Positions 58,312-64,000 of a stretch of 64,000 nt of DNA are shown here, piece after piece. The position numbers were made by a program, and so were the translations under genes. Numbering within the stretch: position 1 is the first letter of the stretch; the number at the start of each line of letters is the position of its first letter. The notes under the pieces were generated by a model. That model had not been told where the DNA came from. It was given only the letters and a program-made list of their open reading frames with translations, and ran no database searches. The stretch spans positions 1,302,001-1,366,000 of the forward strand of contig OZ020251.1 of NCBI GenBank assembly GCA_963971285.1, in the 5' to 3' direction. This stretch comes from Astropecten irregularis. Taxonomy: Eukaryota; Echinodermata; Asteroidea; Paxillosida; Astropectinidae.

Positions 58312-58844
58312 TCAAATTTTGTAACAGTTGTCACTGATTGGTTGTCTGCCCGCCCTCATTTTAGACTCCCTGGAACCCACCCATGATTGACCCACAAACA
58401 GGTACACAGGTTACCGCTATTGCATACAATCTGAAGGATCAAATAAGCAAATGAAACTTGACTACCAGTAAGTGGAATCTGAACATGAGAACTGTTCATT
58501 AATTATACAATGTCAGCAAAGTTTGATAACACTAACAGAGGGGTGGACTGCCAGGGACTGTCTGTGTGTAATTTGGACGCCATATTTGCTGTTTCAGACT
58601 GACACCATGTTTGATGTTTTTACATGTCCCGTTTCATTTGCAAACTACAAGTGCAGGATGTGAATATTCAATATTTGTACACCTGTTCCCCCAATCCATT
58701 AGCCACATTAGGATGACAATGTTGCACCGTTTGAGCTATCAGTCCCATTGAAGGCAGAAGTCTCACTAATACAAGGCTGTAACTGTACTAGCATTTAAAC
58801 AATCCTGAAAGCATAGCAAAAAATCCTGATAATCACACATTTCG

Positions 58845-58985
58845 CATGGCATCTGCACTAGCAAGCTGAAGGTTGTGGGTTCGAATCCCACCTGAGCCAG
58901 CGCATGATTTGTTCATGTGCACTCAACAAGCACTGAGTATGCAGTGCTCATCTACATCGGTGAAGGGCAAGCCTAATTTACACAA
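58845..58985 (+). mobile_element. tRNA-derived repeat, second family
   Basis: The head has 'ggcatctgcactagca' and a strong B box GGGTTCGAATCCC. The body 'caagcactgagtatgcagtg' and 'tcggtgaagggcaagcctaa' is shared with 6051-6182. Confidence 0.75.
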
Positions 58986-59089
58986 TAACACATCTCCTAT
59001 ACATTTGTACTGGAAAAGTGAGGACAAAATCATGAAATTAGGATTTTTCTGACAAATTAAAGCTTGCAAATATTTAGTCCTCTGCATTA

Positions 59090-59290
59090 GTTTTGCTCTC
59101 AGGGGCCTTTCCATATGTTGAAAATATAGGTAGCTGTTTTTCATTGAAGCTGAAGCTCTGTTGTCCTTTTCAAACCAGAGAATCTACTTCTGATCTGCAG
59201 CCAAAAGCCTCTATTCTGATACAGTAATTTTGAAATGGATTCACGGAATGGAGGTGGAGCCGGAGCCGGAGCTGAGCTTTGAGTAAGGCC
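59090..59290. mobile_element. GGAGCC-ended TIR element, copy with worn left end
   Basis: The body 'atatgttgaaaatataggt' and 'gcagccaaaagcctctattc' is followed by 'gtggagccggagccggagct'. The left arm is mostly lost ('aggggcctttcc'). Confidence 0.75.
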
Positions 59291-59685
59291 CGTAGTGTAA
59301 GAATCTGAAATTTCAATACACTAACCTCCTTCTTCACAACGTGCTCCCTCGCATGAGTTCTTCAACTTGTCTCAGTCCATGTCCAGATGCAGGATTCATT
59401 ATCAGATGAACAATGGTGTCTAGGAATCCAGACCACTGCAGGGAAAATAAAACAGAGAAAATACTTATTGGTTCAGGCCTTGAAATTGATTCTGAAAGGG
59501 GCAAGGCCACTTTTCCATTGCAAGGGGCACTTCCATTGGAAAATCATAATGTCTTGAGAAGGGGCACCAAGGCCAAGAACCAGGGCAATGAAGGCCATGG
59601 CCTCCTTGTCCTTCGTTTAATTCAAGGCTTGTTGGTTGGACATTTTGAGTTGATATCAATAATGAAACTCACATGTATAGCATTA

Positions 59686-59888
59686 TAGTGGAACACCGCT
59701 GTAATTAACATGGCGGGATGCACAGATATTGTCCATAAATAGTGGTCATTAATTTAAAACAAAGGGTGGAAAAGTGATAACAAACCAAATTAGTGTCCAT
59801 TGAGCACACATTTTCAAAGGTTTATTATTTCATGTATCAGACAAAGTGTGAGTGCTGTTCTGTGCCCAATCATGTATGATACCTTTAA
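59686..59888. mobile_element. Fragments of the mariner-like MITE and of the TTAA element
   Basis: 'atagtggaacaccgctgtaa' and 'gggatgcacagatattgtcc' (59686-59748) match the 34498 element. 'gtgtccattgagcacacatt' to 'atgatacct' (about 59790-59888), followed by TTAA, matches the right half of 37139. Confidence 0.65.
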
Positions 59889-60129
59889 CTAAGCAGCTGA
59901 GATCATACCTACTGTACAATTCAAGGATTGCTAATGCACTTGCCACGTTCAGATTGATGAAAGCAGCCTTTGTCACCAGTATATAATTGCTTTACATTAC
60001 CATGTGCAATCGTGCACCGTTCACCGTACATGTACACATACCAGTACATCTTAGGATGGGTCCATAATGAGGCTATAATTATAATCAACATCTGTGTCCT
60101 TTGTTACATACAGAAATACATTAAGCACT

Positions 60130-60515
60130 GATAATAACAATAATATTAATATCTACTTACAGTATAAAGCGCATAATAATCAATAGATTTTCTGTGAGCG
60201 CTTTACAATTAAACAATGTTATTATTATCCCTGGTCATCGGGCCATAATTTACATTCCTGAAACCATCTCAGCTCCCTGGGGGCTATACATGTACAGTCC
60301 CCCCCCCCCCACACCCTGGCTATGTAAGGTGCACATAAGGATGTAAGGTAATCAAACCAAAGCCATCTCTACCCTCACAGGTACCCATTTACACCTGGGT
60401 GAAGAGGAGCAATATGTGATAAAGCATCTTGCCTAAGGATGCAAGCACCACTAGCCCATGTCTCGACTCGAACCCACTATCTGTAGATTGACCACCTTGA
60501 GTATGACACACACGC
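60130..60515 (-). mobile_element. Long tRNA-derived SINE-like repeat
   Basis: On the minus strand the head has a B box GGGTTCGAGTCG, then 'aggcaagatgctttatcaca', 'tcacccaggtgtaaatgggt' and 'acctgtgaggg', a body I associate with a SINE type spread through marine animals. Near the end are two facing words, GAGCGCTTTACA and 'tataaagcgc'. A poly-C run at 60298-60310 interrupts it. Confidence 0.65.
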
Positions 60516-60835
60516 CCCCAACCCCCTCCCCCTAGATCCGCCCCTAGTCTTGTCTCTCTGTCACTTACTTCAACACACTAAATAGCAAGCTCATATCTCT
60601 AAGTACCAGGGAGCATATAGGATTTGCAAGGCCTCCAACAAAAACATTTTGAGTTTGAGACAGAAAATGGACTCAACAGTTTGTAAACAGTGCAAACAGT
60701 CACCGTGGAAAATCTTGGTTCATCAGATGCTGGGTTCTTCAAGGAAATCAAGATTTAGTGTCTTTTCCAAAGATTGTTCGTCCGAACGATTTTTGGAACA
60801 AACATTAAGTAAACTACATAGTATCTTCATGTTTT

Positions 60836-61168
60836 ATAAGAAAAATCGAGTCCGGTTTTCGCTATCTTCTCAAGACTCAGATGTCCGATTGAGCTAAAAT
60901 TTTCACAGGTTTATTATTCAGGGATGAGATTGACCAATGATATAAATGTCTGAACAGCTGACAGGGAGCATAAAAAGTCTGAAATCTGAAAATCTCCTAT
61001 ACTTTTGTACACAGCCTGTGAGGAAAAAAAATCTGAAATCCAAAACAAAAAAATCTGAAATCAGATTTAAATCTGAGAAATCTCATCCCTGATTATTTCA
61101 TAAACATGTTTGATCTGACAAAGTATGAGTGCAGTCCTGTGACCTTTACCAATCATGTTGTACTTTTA
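60836..61168. mobile_element. TTAA-family element fragment carrying a nested insertion
   Basis: 'atcgagtccggttttcgcta' to 'ttcacaggtttattatt' and then 'attatttcataaacatg' to 'ccaatcatgt' are the two halves of a 37139-type copy. They are split by the element at 60919-61091. The outer ends are worn. Confidence 0.75.
60919..61091. mobile_element. Nested MITE with CAGGGATGAGATT ends
   Basis: The ends CAGGGATGAGATT / AATCTCATCCCTG are perfect inverted repeats. The 6-bp repeat ATTATT lies on both sides (60913-60918, 61092-61097). The interior repeats 'aatctgaaatc'. The CAGGG start suggests hAT, though a hAT duplication would be 8 bp. Confidence 0.8.
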
Positions 61169-61477
61169 TGTACCAGTAGAAGTTGAAACAAAAGATTGAA
61201 CATAGTTTCAAGGTTGAATGGTTTCATTGTTTTTCATTTATCCTGATGTCCTCGACCTACAATATACACACTGTACACGATCACATTTATTTGTGTACCA
61301 GTACAAAAAATGGAAGATACATGTATATACAAAAACATTCTGGCAATTTTAACTAAACATCATTATGGAGTCCATGCATGGCATGTTTGGTTACAAACAA
61401 AAGGATAAACATTTATCAAAAACATTTTCAATCAGCAGACCAACCCAGTATTAAAGAAAAACCAGAATCTATGTTCA

Positions 61478-61736
61478 CAGCGGCATATCTCGGGAGAACG
61501 GCGCCCGGGGCAAGCGCTAAAATTGCGCCTCTAATTCCAACTTCTGATGCCAATGAAAAAAACAAATCAGACAATTTGAAATTGGAATCTTTCTTTGTTT
61601 GTTCATTGGATTAGATTTCCAATAACTTCACTGACAGAACGGCTTTTTTTGTTTGCCTTTGCATATTTTGCGCCCCCTAAAAAGTGACGTCCGGAGAACT
61701 TTACCCTTTACCCCCTTCCCCCTAGTTATGCCACTG
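61478..61736. mobile_element. hAT-like MITE, CAGYGGCATA ends
   Basis: The ends CAGCGGCATATCTCGGG and 'cctagttatgccactg' are imperfect inverted repeats. The flanks TATGTTCA (61470-61477) and TATGCTCA (61737-61744) agree at 7 of 8 bases, as expected for an older hAT insertion. CAGTGGC-type ends are common in animal hAT elements. The 259-bp interior has no transposase. Confidence 0.75.
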
Positions 61737-61744
61737 TATGCTCA

Positions 61745-63041
61745 CTATACCCATCATCTCTCAAAAATGGATTAACACCTTTTTAATATAAATCTAAGAA
61801 ACATAGAAAATCAAATCAAATTATTTCCAATGAATAATTGAGAAAAAGCAATAATTGAAAATTTCATTTAAACCGCAATTCTGACACTTCAGACATCCTG
61901 AGCCGAGCTACCAAAACATCATGTTTACAGATTGCTGCTAATGCGCAAACCGTTAAGAATAAAAATACAAATCCAATAACAATATCTCCAACAAAATTCC
62001 ACAACTCACACTGAAAGTAATCAGACAGAAACGAAAAAAAAAAAAACCCTCAGCAAATTTGCCTCGATCATCGGCAAGAGAACCAATGTGTATGAGACGC
62101 TAAGAATTAAGAAAAAAATAGCGGGAGAAATGCTCGCAATTGAGGTTTGCGGGAGAGCGGTGTGTGACTGCTTGAATGCATCCGCAAGGCTTCTCAGACA
62201 ATAGTAGAGCAGATGGAACCAAGGTTTATTCAATCAAAGGCCAGCCAAGATCTATTCTCCATCTTGACAAAAGCTCCTGTATAGCGGCATTGTGTTGAGG
62301 CATAGGTGCTCAAAAAACGCCATACGTCTAAGGAAGGATGTGCAAGTGATTGCATTTCCCTCTGATTGGTTCCATGGGACGATGTATTCCCGACTTTATA
62401 CTCCTCGTCTTCAGAACGACGAGGGGCGAGAGGGGGGGGGGGGGTGGGGATTGACAGAGAATCTCAGAATATGTCTTGATCACATATCTGGGCATCTCAC
62501 AGTATGAACGTACTGTACATCAGCATGTAAATACCGATGTGAACACACAATTATTTACACCGCGCACCTAAGAACAGCATCAACCCTTGAACTGATACCT
62601 CTCAAGATCCGAGCGAGCACTTTTTTTTAAAGGACATTTTTTACGGATACTTGTTTGGGAATTGTAGGAGCAGACATTGACACAAAAGCACAAACGATGC
62701 AGTGAATGAAAAAATCTAGGCATCTTGTGAGGCAATCCAAGCATTTGCAGCTGAGTTGAGCCAGTCTTCTACGAGTTATCTTGTCTTGTCTGCTAGTGGG
62801 GCATTCCATGAGCTCCTTCTACTACTGATGACAGCTAGGCATTGAGTTGGATCCATGTACTGTACATGTATCTGCCATCATTCATGCATTGAATGGACTG
62901 AATAAATCCTGGCTGTACTATGTAATACTACAATTACACAAATGGCAGTGCCTTTATTATGAATGAATAAATTATTCAAAGCTACGTTTTACATAATGTA
63001 CTATGTGATCTCGCTCAATGTGATTATGACTTGAACTTGAA
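61745..63041. other. Noncoding stretch
   Basis: No gene or repeat family was recognised. A short hairpin (CCTCGTC...GACGAGG, 62402-62423) and a run of twelve or more G (from about 62430) are the only notable points. Confidence 0.4.
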
Positions 63042-63314
63042 ATGCGACAATCAGAAACACAACAACAGAGCAACTGCAGGCAGCAACAACGGCAACACAA
63101 AGCAAAACAACAGCAACTACAGCTCACCCGCAGCTCATACAGCAACAGCAACAATTGTAATGATACAGTGGACAGCATAAAAGCCATCAATATGAGAAAC
63201 AGCGACAATATCATGAATACAGCAGCGACTGCAGCAGAAATTGCAGCATTTGGCAGCAGCAGTGGTAACTGCAGCAATGTAACAGCAAGAACAGCAGTTG
63301 CACCAGCAGCATAA
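63042..63314 (+). repeat. CAG/CAA-rich low-complexity tract
   Basis: Degenerate CAG, CAA and GCA triplets run through the stretch, giving a 90-codon Gln/Asn/Ala-rich open frame. Codons are interrupted irregularly, there is no clear acceptor upstream, and no known domain. A decayed microsatellite is more likely than an exon. Confidence 0.7.
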
Positions 63315-64000
63315 GAAAGCTAAAATGTCAACTGCTCATGTTAATATTGCTGTATGGAGGTGCAACTACCAAATGTACTTCTTCACAGACCTCAATAGAC
63401 AGTAAAATATGCACACAATGTATGTACCGGGGTATATAAAATTCAACCCAAAACATTAAACACAATACTAGCATTGTATTGAATGTTTCATAGAGTAACA
63501 TAGCAAGCATCTCAATTTCTTAACATTTCGTCTCCGGCCTTTTCACAGGGTCATAGCTGGCACATTTTACCCCTCACAGAAATCACCGTGACATTGTGTA
63601 CATGATTTCACGTCCCTCTCCAATTACATACAATACCATAGGAGGTGCACTCCCATAGAATGTGGGCGTGTACTGACTGCACTTTGAACACGTGTAATTT
63701 GTACGACACTGAACGTGTATGCACTTGAATTGCACTTTTACAACCAGTCTGTCAGAGCCCTATACCTCCACAGGAACAGCACACAGGCAGGGCACATCTA
63801 ACAAATGTTTTCCAATAATTACACACTAATATCACAGATGTCAGATGAATTAGTCTAAATTTGGTGAAATTGTGTTAGGGGGACTCCAGCGCACCATTAA
63901 AGCGTGTTGATTCGATCACAGCCCTGGCTCTGATAAGAGAAGTGCGGTCGGTCGCTGCCGAAATATACAAAAAAAAATATCAAGGGGAAAGGAAACAAAA
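63315..64000. other. Noncoding DNA to the window edge
   Basis: No gene or recognised repeat. The last 150 bases are somewhat more G+C-rich ('agcgcaccattaaagcgtgt') and could be the edge of something outside the window. Confidence 0.35.

Noticed and set aside
63042-63314. Gln-rich 90-codon frame as a possible exon
   Set aside because: Degenerate CAG/CAA tract without a clear acceptor or a domain.
1-64000. LTR retroelements, Polintons, LINEs or CRISPR arrays
   Set aside because: No long terminal repeats, reverse transcriptase, integrase or capsid-like frames, and no regular spacer arrays were seen.

Overview
The window looks like invertebrate nuclear DNA, probably from a marine deuterostome and possibly an echinoderm such as a sea star. 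The reasons are a single spliced gene with large introns, an A+T-leaning background, many short terminal-inverted-repeat (TIR) elements and tRNA-derived repeats, frequent TACATGTA words, and a SoxD protein clearly related to but divergent from vertebrate SOX5/SOX6. The species call is weak; the phylum is inferred, not shown.

One gene is certain: SoxD, on the minus strand. Four coding exons were found by reading splice sites and matching the protein to SOX5/SOX6 from memory. In transcript order they are 21173-20787, 20159-19214, 5976-5786 and 400-298. Their reading phases fit together (0, 1, 0, then 1 leaving the window). They encode about 542 residues: an acidic N-terminus with a SUMO-type site, the SoxD leucine zipper and Q-box coiled coil, a PLNLS co-repressor motif, the linker segment EKxxLExLTxQL, and a VIDLT motif. 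The HMG box and C-terminus must lie beyond the left edge. The first coding exon has its own splice acceptor, so at least one 5' untranslated exon and the promoter lie to the right, in or beyond this window.

The introns (401-5785, 5977-19213, 20160-20786) and the roughly 43 kb right of the gene are noncoding as far as I can see. They are full of non-autonomous DNA elements: hAT-like elements with 8-bp target duplications (34896-35241, 61478-61736), a TTAA-flanked family (28981, 37139, 39449, 49520), a mariner-like element (34498), a CAGGGG...CCCCTG family, several foldback families, and tRNA-related repeats. Some of the tRNA-related repeats sit between inverted-repeat arms, which is unusual. 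Tandem arrays with units of 21, 25, 51, about 85, 109 and 122 bp are also present. I recognised no LTR retroelement, LINE, rRNA gene or CRISPR array.

The right half (about 44-56 kb) has fewer repeats and holds possible regulatory DNA: an HMG/Fox/TCF site cluster at 44773-44976 and a possible TATA promoter with a short first exon on the plus strand at 53057-53252. Both are hypotheses. The homeodomain-like cluster at 34099-34200 is another.
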